Assembly: GCA_025667525.1 (NCBI GenBank)
Contig: CM046875.1
Coordinates: 291,815,147-291,879,146, forward strand
DNA: 64,000 bases
DNA from: Glebionis coronaria
Taxonomy: Eukaryota; Streptophyta; Magnoliopsida; Asterales; Asteraceae
Direction of reading: 5' to 3'
Below the pieces are notes generated by a model that worked only from the letters and a program-made list of their open reading frames with translations, was not told the origin of the DNA and did not search any database. Each line of letters begins with the position of its first letter. Position 1 is the stretch's first letter. Of the stretch, positions 1-11,560 are shown one piece after another. A program made the position numbers and the translations under genes.

Positions 1-1254
1 TTCAATCCTCATTTGGGACTTTGATATACAACGATCCGCCTCCTTTTCGGACTTGGATCTATTTATCCTCATACCTTGTTAGGGTCTTTTCGGATAGATT
101 TCTCCATGATATTTATAGGAGTAATTGCTTTTCGTCGTGTGTCTTGATCCTTCATATTGATTTTGGAATAATGATACTTCACATCATCTTGGATCTTTAG
201 CAACAAAATGGAATCCTCATGCCTTGTTAGGGACTTTTCGGACTCGCCAATCTTCGCGTCCCATTTTAATAGTTATGCGTTGGCTATGAACTCTAATTAA
301 TAACGAGCAACTTTTAAACGATCTTGGGCTAGAAGCTAAGTAATTTTTCAGACCGTACGACCTTACTTATTGTAATTATTTATTTACAAGTGATGGGAGG
401 AAAAGCTAATAATTACACCAAGTGTGCTTATGCAAGATTACCGACTTATAATTTACTCTATCATTTATCGTTCTCCACAATTTAAAATCTCATGTAATGA
501 GACCCAGGGATGCTTAGCCTAATAAACCAATTAAGGTCTACATGGTTAAGGATACTTGCTAGAATAAACTTGGATAAGTCTATTCAGGTTGAATCAAAAT
601 AATCAAAACGGGCCTAATATATCAAAGACTTCTAAACTAGCTAAACCACTTTATTAATATTTTGATTTTTCTTTTATTTTGACTTTATTATGGAATATAT
701 ACATATGATAGCAACGATAAAAGGAAAGAAATAAAAGACATAAAAATTTAAAAATTACGACTATATGGCCAAAGTTAATTAAAAATTTGAAAAATGCCGA
801 AAAAGATGATTTTCCGATTTAATGAAGGCATTTTAATGGAAAAGTCCACTTAAAACTTCGACAGAAGTCTCCCCTACACTTAAGATAAACATTGTCCTCA
901 ATGTTTAAGCATGTGGGAAAAGTCTCCCCTACACTTATGACATTGTGCACGTTGGTTAAATCGAGCTAAGGAGGAGACAACTAAAGTGATCAATTTAAAT
1001 GTGAGTATGAAGAAAAATGAATCACGATAGTTGAGAGATAGAACCGGATTTGCGGATAACATGGGAGCACGGTTCTTCTAAGATTCCAAAAGTGCACTTA
1101 TCCCTGTAATCACATCACCATACAAACACAAGCAACCTATATAGCTCCCCCTACACTTAGGATGAAAAACGGAAAGGGGGGATAGAAACTCGGGTTGCCT
1201 CCCGAGGAGCGCTTGTTTTTGTTAACCGAGTCACGATCCTGACTCGGTCCCGAA
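1..1254 (-). other. Post-integrase non-coding 3' region of element A
   Basis: No credible ORF and no envelope-like gene. It aligns with 35474-36687 of element B and, more loosely, with 8778-10320 of element D. On the minus strand it holds three copies of a polypurine-tract-like motif, AAGTGTAGGGG(G)AG, at 1144-1161, 922-939 and 867-884, and two adjacent hairpins just after the integrase stop (1189-1248). Confidence 0.8.
1189..1248 (-). promoter_or_regulatory. Twin inverted repeats just after the integrase stop (element A)
   Basis: Plus-strand reading: CTCGGG-6-CCCGAG at 1189-1206, and ACCGAGTCA-6-TGACTCGGT at 1225-1248, a perfect 9-bp stem. The larger hairpin ends 6 bp from the integrase TAG (1255-1257). 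Both are also found in elements B and D. Function unknown; an RNA structure is an inference. Confidence 0.6.
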
Positions 1255-2372
1255 CTAATTCAAGGGAAAGGTGGAGAGGGATGGAATCTCATTAGAGATG
1301 TCCTCTCCAAAGTACAACTTCACTCGTTGACCATTCACCTTAAAATTTGGGCCATTGGTTTGAGCAAGCTCAATAGTGCCATAGGGAAAGACTTTGGCGA
1401 TGGTGAATGGACCAGGCCAGAGGCTCTTCAACTTGCCCGAGAAGATCTTCAACCGAGAGTTAAAAAGTAAGACTTGATCACCAACGTGTAACTCTCGGTT
1501 CTTAATTATAGTATCGTGGATGATCTTGGTCTTCTCCTTGTAGATTAATGAGTTCTCGTAAGCTTCATTCCTCAGTTCACTTAGCTCGTTGAGTTGAATC
1601 TTGTGAAGATCACCGGCTTTGTTGATGTCGAAGTTAGCCCACTTCAAGGCCCAGTATGCCTTGTGTTCTAGCTTGATAGGGAGGTGGCATGCTTTCCCGT
1701 ACACAAGACGATAAGGTGTACAACCAATCGGTGTCTTATAGGTGGTACGGAAAGCCCACAGAGCATCATCATGTTTATCGGCCCATGAGGCACGATGCTC
1801 TCCCACAGTACGTTCCAAAATTCGCTTCAATCCACGGTTGGATATCTCGGCTTGCCCATTAGTTTAGGGATGATAAGCGGTGGAAAGATGGTGATTGACA
1901 CCGTACTTAGCCATGACTCTTGCGAATTGATCATTGCAAAAATGAGTCCCCCGCTCACTGATTATAGCACGAGGAACACCAAATCGAGCAAAAAGTTGCT
2001 TCAAAAAGTTCACAACCACCCTCGCATCGTTCGTAGGGAGAGCCTTAGCTTCAACCCATTTAGAAACGTAGTCAACGGCTACGAGGATGTACTTGTTTCC
2101 TTTAGAAGAAGGGAATGGCCCCATAAAGTTGATGCCCCATACATCAAAGATTTCACATTCTTGTATGAAATTTTGAGGCATCTCTTCTTTATGTGTGATC
2201 TTGCCTTGTTTTGGCAAGCATCATAATATTTAACCATCTCGTGAGCATCACGATAAATGGTGGGCCAATAAAATCCCGAGTCAAAGACTTTCTTCGCGGT
2301 AAAGTTGGGACCAAAGTGACCACCGGTGGGTCCTTTGTGGCAAGCCTCGAGAATGTCTAAAGCTGCCGATCC
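1255..2372 (-). pseudogene. Integrase of element A (broken Athila pol C-terminus)
   Basis: Athila integrase, normally the last domain of the gag-pol polyprotein, which joins element cDNA to host DNA. It reads in two frames. The zinc-binding region with the GPTGGHFG motif shares the frame of the RNase H ORF up to about 2215, where a one-base loss relative to B shifts the frame. The catalytic core then runs 2217-1864, ends in a stop (CAA to TAA at about 1864) and resumes from 1830 to 1255. Compared with B, the first catalytic Asp is Asn (WGIN) and the second is Glu (ISER), so the DDE triad is destroyed. The first Cys of the zinc CX2C pair is Tyr (YDAC), as in B. The final Glu (GQAE) is kept. 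It ends six bases from a conserved hairpin. Clearly non-functional. Confidence 0.9.
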
Positions 2373-3780
2373 GTCAACACATCGGCAAATAATCAAGTCA
2401 GCGCATTGTTTGAAGAGAAAAGGGTCATCCCAAAAGTAGGTCTTAACATCATTCAAGAACTTTTCCTTTTGTTGGGATGTTAACCCTTTGATGAGAACAC
2501 CACCCGCCAAGTAGATTGCAATGTCCGCAAACCACGGGGTGTCATCAAGATTGGAATTAATAGACATTAAGGTCTCAAGGGGAAAAGAGTCATTGATCTC
2601 TTTGTTCGGATGATCCCCTTGATATGGATCCTCAAGTCTACTTAGATGATCCGCGGCTAGGTTTTCGGCTCCCTTCTTGTCACGAATTTCAATTTTAAAT
2701 TCTTGAAGGAGTAAAACCCAGCGAAGAAGTCTTGGCTTAGAGTCGTGCTTAGTCATCAAGTACTTCAATTCGGAATGGTCCGTGTATACAATGGTGGTGG
2801 ATAAAACAAGATAGGGGCGAAATTTTTCAAAAGCATAGACAACAGCTAAAAGCTCTTTTTTGGTTATCGTATAATGCAATTGAGCCCCCGTCATTGTCTT
2901 GCTAGCATAATGGATTGGGTGGAAGTGTTTATTCACTCGTTGGCCCAAAACCGCTCCAATAGCAAAGTCGCTAGCATCGCACATCAACTCAAAAGGTAGC
3001 TCCCAATTAGGAGTAACCAAGACCGGTGCCTTAGTTAGCTTATCCTTAAGAAGATTGAAGGCTTCAATACACTCTTTAGAAAAGATAAAAGGAGTATCTT
3101 TTTCCAAGAGGTGGGTCATCGGGCGAGCGATTTTAGAAAAGTCTTTGATAAATCGACGGTAGAAGCCCGCATGACCAAGAAAACATCTCACACCCTTCAC
3201 GGTTGAAGATGGAGGTAATTTGGCTATGACATCCACTTTAGCACGGTCCACTTCAAGACCGGCTTTTGAGATTTTGTGTCCTAGCACAATGACTTCTTTT
3301 ACCATAAAATGGCATTTTTCCCAATTTAGAACAAGGCGATTGTCTTCGCACCGCTTAAGCATACGTTATAAATTGGCAAGGCAAGAAGAGAATGAATCCC
3401 CAAAGACCGAGAAATCATCCATGAAGACTTCCATTGTTTGCTCAACCATGTCATGGAAAATAGCCAACATGCACCTTTGGAATGTCTCGGGGGGCATTGC
3501 ATAAGCCAAAAGGCATTCTTTTGTAAGAAAATGTGCCATAGGGACAAGTGAATGTTGTCTTCTCTTGATCTTGGGGATCGATGGGTATTTGGAAATAACC
3601 CGAGAAACCATCTAGAAAGCAGTAATATTCATTACCCGCTAAACGTTCAAGCATTTGGTCCATAAAAGGAAGAGGAAAATGATCCTTTCTCGTTGCATCA
3701 TTGAGTTTGCGATAGTCTATACAAACTCTCAACTCAGTAACGAGACATGTAGGAATCAACTCGTTGTTTTGATTGGGCAC
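2373..3780 (-). pseudogene. Reverse transcriptase (C-terminal part) and RNase H of element A
   Basis: The RT palm motifs CIDYRKLNDAT and LDGFSGY and the catalytic FMDD (about 3420) are visible. The RNase H motifs [12 protein letters not shown] (about 2990), [11 protein letters not shown] and [10 protein letters not shown] (about 2780) lie on the 3362-2079 frame. The region needs at least three frame changes. A missing base near 3775 and an extra G near 3490 are evident against element B (a GGGG run has become GGGGGG and the codons after LCNAP are scrambled). A stop near 3366 replaces a Glu-Arg pair. Catalytic residues are mostly kept, so decay is by indels and stops rather than active-site loss. 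Copies DNA from element RNA in intact relatives. Confidence 0.88.
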
Positions 3781-5756
3781 AAGGTGATTCCACCTTTCTT
3801 AGGCACACAATGGACTGGACTAACCGATGGTGAATTCGAGATAGGATTAATCATGCCCACATCAAGAAGTTTGATAACCTCTTTTTTGATAACGTCGTGG
3901 ATTTTAGGATTCACCCTTCGTTGGCTTTGAATTGTGGGCTTAAAGTTGTCCTCCATGAGAATTTTATGTGTGCAAAAGTGAGGATCAATTCCACGAATAT
4001 CGGAGATTTTCCAGGCGATAGCTCTTTTATGTTTCTTGAGAACTTCAATGAGACGAGTTTTCTCATCGGCTTTTAAGTCCTTAGCAATGATAACGGGAAG
4101 TTGATCAATGTCCTCTAAGAAAACATACTCGAGATGAGGAGGTAAGTCCTTAAGCTCAAGAGTAGGAGGATCCTCAATAGATGGTGTAACTAACGATGGA
4201 TCATCATTAGTCACCTCTTTAGGAGAAGGAGGAGAAAAAGGGTCTTCATTGAGAAGTTTCTCAATTGTACGAATGTCTTCTTCCCAATCGGTGGGAGAAT
4301 CATCATACTTAAGATCAAGTGGACCTAAGCTAGCTTCAAAATCATCCAAAAGAAAGTCACTTTCTCCAAATGGAGTTAATGACGGAGCAATTGAGGCAAC
4401 GGTCTCAACATTGGGTAGAGAAGAAAGATTACTTTTGCAAGCATCATTAAAGTGTTCTTCACAAGACTCATCGAGAACATCAATAGCATTAACACTCTCA
4501 TATGAATTAGGTCGCTTAGAAATCTTACCCATGTTGAAGACAATTTTGTCGTCACCAACTCTCATGATTATTTCGCCCGCGGCTACATCAATGAGAGTGC
4601 GACCGGTCCTCAAGAAAGGACGTCCAACGGTTAATGGAATACGAGGATCCATCTCGTAGTCAACGACAACAAAATCCGCCGGGAAGGTGAATTTGTCAAC
4701 GCCAACGAAGACGTCTTCGGCTATCCCCACTGGATAAGCAACCGTACGGTTAGCTAATTCCAAAGTCATTTTGGTGGGGACTAGCTCGGGGAGAGATAAT
4801 TGCTTCCAAACACTTAAAGGCATTAAGTTTATACTAGCACCTAGATCGGCTAGGGCCATGCAATTCTCTACTCCCGGGAAGTTGCAATGAATCAAGAAGC
4901 GACCCGGATCACCAAGTTTGGTGGGCAATTTCCTTAAGAGAACTGCGGAGCAATTCTCATTAAGTTGGGTCTGAGCAATGTCAAGAAGTTTCTCTTTGTC
5001 ACTAAGAAGATCTTTAAACATCTTCGCATATTTAGGCATGTGAGCGAGAGGCTCGGCAAAGGAGATGTTAAAATTCAATTGTTTAAACATTTTGAGAAAG
5101 TTTGAAACTTGAATATCATCCTTGCTCTTTTGCTTCTCTTTCCTCAACCTTGAAGGATAAGGTATATCAGATGAAGAGGAAGGCTTTAGGGGAGTAGGAT
5201 CACTCACAACCGCGGGTGGTGGGGGAATGGAGGTATAAGCCAAAGGAGGTGAGGAAAGTTGCTCTTTTTCCTTGTTCACAATCACGGGTGGAGGTGTAGG
5301 AAGCTCGGGTTCCGTATAACCTTTTCCACTACGAGTGGTGATTGCTTTCACCTCCCCTCTTGGATTAGCAACGGTGTTACTCGGAAGAGTACCCGAAGAA
5401 GAGGGTTGATTACCTTGGAAAAGCGAACCGATCATATCACGTATATTATCCGCTTGAGTGCTGAAAGAGTCTCTCATGTCTGAGCGAATATCATTGCTTT
5501 GTTTCGCCATGTCATTCCTTAGCTCGGCTCGAATATCGCTCCCTTGTTTCGCCATGTCTCCCTTCAAGTTGATGAATTGACTCTGAAGATTCGTCACCAT
5601 CTCTCTATTAGTCCTCATGAACGTCTCGATGTCTTGATTCAACGCCGTTGGTTGATTGAGAGGTGGAGCTTGGTAAGCTTGAGAATTTCCTTGAGGTGGG
5701 TATGGGTTTCTTTGGGACTGATATTGATTGTTAGCACGAGGTTGGGTTTGGTTATT
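3756..5756 (-). pseudogene. Gag C-terminus, aspartic protease, acidic linker and RT N-terminus of element A
   Basis: A long open frame (5642 to 3756) in the same frame as the upstream gag, separated from it only by the TGA at 5757-5759. In order: a gag tail with repeated AKQxxDIRxxxR segments, a Pro-rich stretch, the protease with its ADLGAS active site (about 4860) and the ELANRTVAYPVGIAEDV block, an acidic Asp/Glu-rich linker, and the start of RT (IDPHFCTHKI, KKEVIKLLD, VPKKGG). The frame is lost near 3775, where one base present in B is missing. The protease active site looks intact. In the family this is one gag-pro-pol polyprotein. Confidence 0.88.
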
Positions 5757-6887
5757 TCAGTTATAGCTTTGTTGTTGGTTTTGGTTTTGAGGAGTAAAAC
5801 CGGGTGGTGAAAGATAGTTGTTTGAACGATAACTTAGCAACTTACGGTCTCCTTGAGGACGAGCTTGATAGCCTCCCGTGGGATAAGTACCGTATGCCGC
5901 ATTAACGTTTTCACAAAAATTGCCTTGAGTAGAAGGACAATCATTGTAATAATGAGGACCACCACATGTGTCACAAGAAATAGCAACGGCTTTAGCTTGT
6001 TGAAAGTGGGTTGTAGCCATGGTCATGTAATTCTTGTTCATTTTCGTGACTTGTCGGGTAAGTTCGGCTATCTCGGGATTGGAAGTAGTAGAAGAAACAT
6101 TGACTCTCGGGTTAGATCTTGAGGATGCGTATGAATCCCAATTCTTGTGGTGAGTTGTCATGTTTTCAATCAACTCTCTACACTCCTCCGGTCTCTTTTT
6201 CATAAAAGTACCACCGGCAGCGGCGTTGATCGTGTCACGATCACGAAAAGTGAGACCATTGTAGAAAGTATCAATAAGAGTGACGGGGAGCATGTTATGA
6301 TTTGGAAAACGGTCGATAAAATCATTGTATCGTTCCCAAGCATCAAAGAGCGATTCATCATTGTCTTGCATGAATCCACTAATTTGGTTACGAAGGCTCG
6401 TGACCGTGGATGGTGGAAAGTAGCGCGACAAAAATCGTTGAGTTATGTCGTCCCAAGTATGAATAGAATTCTTTGGGAGACGGTCAAACCATTTTTCGGC
6501 ATGGTGAGAAAGCGAGTGGGGAAATAGTTGAAGGCGAAGTACATCCATAGAAGCACCGGGCAACTTCATGCTTTGGGTGATGGTAATGAATTTGTCGAGG
6601 TGTTTGTTGGCATCATCATTCGGTATGCTACGAAATGGATTAGTTTGCACTTGTTGGATCATGTGATGCTTCAACGAAAACTCCTGAGCCGTGATTTGCA
6701 TCGGCGCAATCGGGCCTCCACGTCCATTCATCGTAGGTTGGCATAGCACCTCCATGGTTCGTAGGTCGGGTTGGGGTAGATTATTCATGTTGGGTTGGGG
6801 TAGATTATTATTGTTGTGTACACTGGCCATGTCTAAATTATCGAGAGTCTCGGCTCGGGATAAGACGTTGATCGAGTACGCATACAC
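5757..6887 (-). pseudogene. Gag capsid and nucleocapsid of element A
   Basis: Structural protein of the virus-like particle. The retrotrans_gag core (PFRSIPNDDANKHLDKF, then KWFDRLP and RFLSRYFPP) is followed by a zinc knuckle CDTCGGPHYYNDC (CX2CX3HX4C, usual for Athila). It ends at TGA 5757-5759, where B has CGA, so one C-to-T change separated it from the downstream protease frame. The family start seems to be an ATG at 6883 (MRTRS, also present in B and D), but a one-base loss puts that ATG out of frame. The next in-frame ATG is at 6830. Confidence 0.88.
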
Positions 6888-7071
6888 TAAAAAGAAAATG
6901 CAAGAGAAAATATTTTTGGTTTTTATAGGTTTTTTAATTTTTTTGTATTTTTGAAAATTCTATATTTTTATGGGTTTTGAAAATTTTTTTAATTGAAAAT
7001 GACGTTCCCGAAAGAACGGATCCCAAAATCCAATTTTTCTCACAAAAAACCGTTGATCCTTACGAAAAGAG

Positions 7072-7086
7072 CCGGCAGCGGCGCCA
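7072..7086 (-). promoter_or_regulatory. Primer-binding site of element A (tRNA-Asp type)
   Basis: Minus strand TGGCGCCGCTGCCGG matches the 3' end of plant tRNA-Asp with one mismatch (C for T at position 9). It lies 6 bp from the LTR end. B has the identical site. Confidence 0.88.
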
Positions 7087-7324
7087 TTTTAATAACTGAT
7101 TTGTGTTCCTCGTACCCAATTGTATTTGTCGTTGTTTCGTTCTCGGTATCTTCTCGAATTGATCACGGTTCAAAGCGGAATTGTTGTTCTTGGTAACTAA
7201 AAGGGGGAGATTTTGATCTATTTCTACTAAAAAGGTAAATGCGTGAAGTAATAAAATTAAACTAAAAGCAATTAATGAAAATAGAGCTTGAATTAAAGTT
7301 AAACAGTAAAATACCTTAACTTGG

Positions 7325-7905
7325 AAAATCAGCTGACTCGAAATAATCTCTTGATTCGGAATAATAAGGCTCATGCGGAATAAACCTTTATTCGGAATAA
7401 AAACGTTCACTCGGAATAAGATTGCTCATGCAGAACGATCAGCTTTACTCGGAATAAAATGGTTGATCCGGAATAATTTGTTGATTCGGAATATTTTGCT
7501 TGACTCGGAATAATAATGCTTCATTCGGAATACTTTTTCATCCGGAATATATAGCTCATTCGAAATAATCTGTTGACTCGGAAATAAGCTTCACTCGGAA
7601 TAATCTTTGCTTACTCGGAATAACTTGATTTGGAATATTTGCTTGATTCGGAATGTTTCCTTTATGCGGAATAAAAATTTGATTCGGAATAAATCATAAA
7701 AAGGCTTCGTTCGGAATGAACTCTTGATCTGGAATAATTAACATAGAAGACTCATTCGGAATGTTCTGCTTATCCGGAATGTTTTGTTGGTTCGGAATAA
7801 TATGCTTTATCCGGAATAACGTTGATTCTGAATATCTAAAACAAAAGTGTTCGTTCGGAATACTTGCTTTATCCGGAATAATCTAAACATAAACCTTCAT
7901 TCGGA
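7325..7905 (-). repeat. Array of TTCCGRAT-like motifs in the R-U5 region of the element A LTR
   Basis: Dozens of degenerate copies spaced about 15-30 bp, written on the plus strand as TCGGAATAA, ATCCGGAATA or ATGCGGAATA. The sense (minus) form is TTATTCCGAATCAA or TTCCGGATCAA. The same array occurs in both LTRs of B and, in a diverged form, in D. It lies downstream of the TATA box and is therefore probably transcribed. Confidence 0.85.
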
Positions 7906-8324
7906 ATCTGGGCTGATGAAACAATGCGAAGAACAGGGGAACAATAACAACACGATTTTTACCAAAATCAACCAAGTTTTTAACCAAAGATTAAACCAAA
8001 CTAACCACTAATCATCTACTAATGATAAGCATCAAACCAAATCAATAAAAACACAAGACCCACTTGTTTTTGGAGATCAAAATCAACAAAATGAAAACTT
8101 AGAAATAATGAATCAATAAGACAAGGAAGAACAAGATAAACTGAAAGATGATATTGAAAGATTAAGGTTTAAACAAACAAAAGGAAAGATTAAACTTACA
8201 AGATCATGAAGGAATCAAAGGAAAATAATAATCACCAAACACTTTAAGGGTGTTGGTGTTCCTACAAAATAGGAGAAAGGAAAACAGAAAAAATGAACTA
8301 GTTTCAATTTGTGAAGGGAAAGGT

Positions 8325-8334
8325 CTATTTATAG
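8325..8334 (-). promoter_or_regulatory. Probable TATA box of the element A LTR
   Basis: CTATAAATAG on the minus strand, about 445 bp inside the LTR. Equivalents are at 34295-34303 and 43816-43824 (B) and 44293-44300 (D, TATAAATA). Confidence 0.6.
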
Positions 8335-8777
8335 GCCTTGGCTTGGTTGGTGAGTGGGCTTTCTCCCTTTCTTTTTGTCTTCTCGTGTTTTCAGAAAAGT
8401 TGACGTTTTTGACTTCAATTCGGGATTTGTCGACGAATAAATTCAACTCGTCTTTTAATTTCTTCATTTAATAGACTTGAGTTCTTCGACATATACAAAT
8501 CTTCCATCTTTGGTCCTTTTCTTCGATAAATCTTCAAATAGGCCCATTGACTTCAAATATTTTGCATCTCTTGGCCTATAGACTTCGTCTTTTCGTCTTT
8601 TTCTTCGATAAAACCCGTGCAATCCCATGTTTTCTTGAATATTTATCCGGTCGGCTCTGAAAACACAACAAACACACAAACCACGCATAATTCCAAACAA
8701 ATGACATTAAATACGCGTTTTGCTCTCGTTTTAGCAAGAAATAAGTGGTAAAAGGATGGGTGTTTTCATACCTATCA

Positions 8778-10260
8778 ATCGATATTTAGCATTTACTTCA
8801 TACTTCAAATCTTGAGAGACGATCTTGAAATAATGGTTTTCTCTTCAAAATAAGAATTTCTTCACTTGATGTTTTTGAGAGATTCTTTATACTTGGACCA
8901 CGACTTCTTCATTTTTATCTAATCTTTATTTGGGATTTTGATATACAACGATCCGTCTCCTTTTAAGACTTGGATCTATTTATCCTCATACCTTGCTAGG
9001 GTCTTTTCGGATAGACTTCTCGATGATCTTAAGGGGAGTATTTGCTTTTCGTCGTGTGTCTCGATCCTTCATATTGATTTTTGATAAATGATTCACACAT
9101 CACTTTGGATCTTTAGCAACAAAATGTAGCCCTCATGCCTTGTTAGGGCCTTTTCGGACTCACAAATCTTCGCATCCCGCTTCAATAAGTTATGCCTTGG
9201 CTATGAACTCTAATTAATACCGAGTAACTTTTAACGATCTTGTGCTAGAAGCTAAGTAACTTTTAAAATCGTACGACCTTACTTATTGCAATTAAATTTA
9301 TTAACAAGCGATGGGAGAAAAAGCTCATAATTAACTCACATAAATTCATGAAAGAATACCAAACTTATAATTGACTCTATCATCTCTCGTTCTCCACAAT
9401 TTAAAATCTCAAGAAATGAGACTCGTGGATGCTTAGCCTATTAAATAAAAGTTTTGCGTTTTCAAGTCATCTATAGGATCTTGCAACTTCTTAGACTTTT
9501 TTTCAAGTTTAGAATTCAAATTTTAAAGTTCCCTTGATAAACGTCTTTCTAGGATCGATTATAGGAACTTGCGAAAAGTTCTTGTTCTTAACCCGTAAGA
9601 GTTAAGACTTTCACGTTTTAAAGTTCCCTATATAAAAGCCTAGCAAAACTTGATTTAAACACGTTAAGGATACTAGCTAGAGTAAACTTGGATAAGTAAA
9701 GTCGGGTTCAGTCAAAAGATTCATGACGGGCCTAATATATCAAAGACATCTAAACTTATTGAAACCATTTTATTAAATTTTATTCTAATAAAAGAAAATA
9801 ACGGTAACAAAGGAAAATACGACTAGGCCAAAACAGATCAAAATTTTTGAAAAATGTCGAAAAATCAATTTTCTGGTTAAAATGAGGACAATTACAAGGA
9901 AAAGCCCAATTATCTTCGATAGAAGTCCCCCTACACTTAAGATAAACATTCTCCTCAATGTTTAAGAATGTGGAAGTAACCTCCCCTACACTTAGGAAAT
10001 TGTGCACGTTGTATAAATCTTGCTAAGGAAAGAGACAACTAAAGCGATTCCTATTTTAATATTAAAGAATATAAAATAGTGAATCGAAGAGTTTAGTATA
10101 GAACCGGGAAGACGGGAACACGGAATCACGAGTCGTCAAAAGTCATCAAGAATGGATCTTTGATAGCTCGAATCCCTGTACATCATAAGAAAGAAAACAA
10201 CAAACACATACTAGGGTCTCCCCCACACTTATTATTAAAAAATGGATGAAAAGATAGATA
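8778..10260 (-). other. Post-pol non-coding 3' region of element D
   Basis: Aligns with about 35331-36620 of B. No credible ORF (9780-10007 is not supported). Minus-strand PPT-like motifs lie at 10217-10233, 9980-9996 and 9925-9941, at the same relative places as in A and B. The A insertion point corresponds to about 35331 in B. Confidence 0.75.
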
Positions 10261-10320
10261 CTCGGGTTGCCTCCCGAGAAGCGCTTGTTTTTGTTCACCG
10301 AGTCATGAGCCTGACTCGAC
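10261..10320 (-). promoter_or_regulatory. Conserved hairpin pair of element D
   Basis: Same order and spacing as in A and B: CTCGGG-6-CCCGAG (10261-10278), then CGAGTCA-6-TGACTCG within 10297-10320 (7-bp stem). It is kept although the integrase gene that precedes it in A and B is absent here. Confidence 0.55.
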
Positions 10321-10654
10321 CTTGATTAGAATGGTAAGAACCTTGAAGAACATCCACCGGGATCAAATACATGGTTTTCATCCATCAAGTAGCACAAGCT
10401 TAAGGTAAACAAGACAAGCCAAAGAAGAATAGGCAAGGTTACCTTAAGCAGTTGTTGAGCACGGTGGTAGAAAGTATGATGAAGTGCAAGCATATCTCCA
10501 TTGTTTCCAAAAATCTTTCCTTTTATTTCATCAGATGGATACTGAGATGGCTTAAAAATTTGTGATACCCGGATTAAACACCTTTTCCTTTAGGGAAAAA
10601 TAAGACTTAGACTCAGTAGAACTTGAAGAAGATCCGCTCATAAATCACACAATC
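10321..10654 (-). other. Short non-coding joint of element D replacing pol
   Basis: About 330 bp between the acidic tail and the conserved hairpins, where A and B have 2.7 kb of RT, RNase H and integrase. I recognise no pol motif and no ORF here. Confidence 0.6.
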
Positions 10655-11515
10655 TCATCCGACGAAGGTGGATAGAGAGGTGTCAAAACATAAGTACTGC
10701 GGATGTTGGTGTCTTCCGTTTCTTCTCCTTTGAAATAGGTTTCTTAATATCCGAGGGAGGATAAAGACCAAAATCAAAGTCCAAAGGAGGAGAATAATTC
10801 TCATTGGGGAAGTATGTATCGAGAAAAGTAGCAAAATCTTCCTCAAATGAGTAGTCATCCAAAGTAGGATCAAGCATTGTTGGTGGAGGATCTTCAGCAA
10901 AAATAGGAGCACGGTCTTCATGTGAAGAATCACTCGAACGAGTATCAACATCATCAAAGTCATCATAAGTTTGCATGTCTTTATACTCTAAAGAAAATCA
11001 TCATAATCATCCACATCGGAACTAGAATTATCATCAAAGTCATCATAGATCGGTGGAGAATCATAAATTGGTGGGGGATCCAAATTGGAGAGAGAATCAT
11101 CAGAATCATCCACATCGTCTTAGAAAAGTGGATTATCATAGCAAGTCTCGAAAAGAGGATTGTCATATACAACAAAATCATCAAGATTTATACTCTCTAA
11201 AGTAGTAGTAAGCTCTTTTTGAAGCACATCAATCATTTTCACTGATTCTTTTCCATTTGATTTACTTGTAATATTCCCCATCTTAAAGACTTGTGCTTTT
11301 CCGACCCTTAAGATTAACTCACCTTCGGCAACATCGACTAAAGCTTTTCCGGTTCTCAAGAATGTCTGTCCAAGTATTAACGGAATACGAGGGTCCATTT
11401 CATAATCAAAAACAACAAAATCGACCGGAAAAGTGAAGGTACCAACTCTAACGAAAACATCTTCGGCAATACCAACGGGGTAAGCGAGAGTTCGATTTGC
11501 TAGCTCAAGAGTCAT
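10655..11515 (-). pseudogene. Protease C-terminus and acidic tail of element D
   Basis: The frame 11515-11120 carries the Athila protease block (ELANRTLAYPVGIAEDVF, YEMDPRIPL, FLRTGKALVDVAEGE), then Asp/Ser-rich sequence through a stop near 11120. The acidic character continues in shifted frames to about 10683 (YDDFDDVDTRSSDSS, then a Lys-rich end). In A and B an acidic linker of this kind leads into RT; here the frame closes and no RT follows. The upstream active site (about 11590) reads ANHGAS instead of ADLGAS, so the catalytic Asp is lost. Non-functional. Confidence 0.82.
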
Positions 11516-11560
11516 CTTTGTTGGTGTAAGGTCGGGTAATGATAAATTTTTCCAAACACT

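Larger units (their letters stand above)
1..8777 (-). mobile_element. Element A: Athila-type Ty3/gypsy LTR retrotransposon, 3' part outside window
   Basis: Read on the minus strand: 5' LTR (8777 to 7093), tRNA-Asp-type PBS, gag with a CX2CX3HX4C knuckle, aspartic protease, RT, RNase H, integrase, then a long non-coding 3' region cut by the window edge. The integrase and protease motifs are typical of Athila. It is the same family as element B, with near-identical protein sequence and LTR. Position 1 corresponds to about position 35474 of B, so about 0.7 kb of internal sequence and a 1.7 kb 3' LTR should lie to the left. The coding region has many frameshifts and stops, so it cannot be autonomous. 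It is inserted into the post-pol region of element D, which resumes at 8778. The expected target duplication is ATCGA (8778-8782), whose partner lies outside the window. Confidence 0.93.
7093..8777 (-). repeat. 5' LTR of element A
   Basis: Starts (minus) TGATAGG at 8777 and ends AGTTA at 7093; 1685 bp against 1712 bp in B. The ends TG...TA are inferred from the B target duplication. A TATA-type box CTATAAATAG (8334-8325) suggests transcription starts near 8300, leaving about 1.2 kb of transcribed R-U5. That part holds a dense array of TTCCGAAT-type motifs (7325-7905). The small ORFs in it (for example 8464-8700) have no support as genes. Confidence 0.9.

Noticed and set aside
1795..2226. Plus-strand ORF over the integrase of A (also 37030-37476 in B)
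   Set aside because: Antisense of conserved integrase sequence with no features of its own.
8464..8700. 77-78 codon ORF shared by Athila LTRs (also 34438-34671 and 43959-44192)
   Set aside because: Conserved between copies of the same LTR family and located upstream of the TATA box in U3; no evidence of translation.
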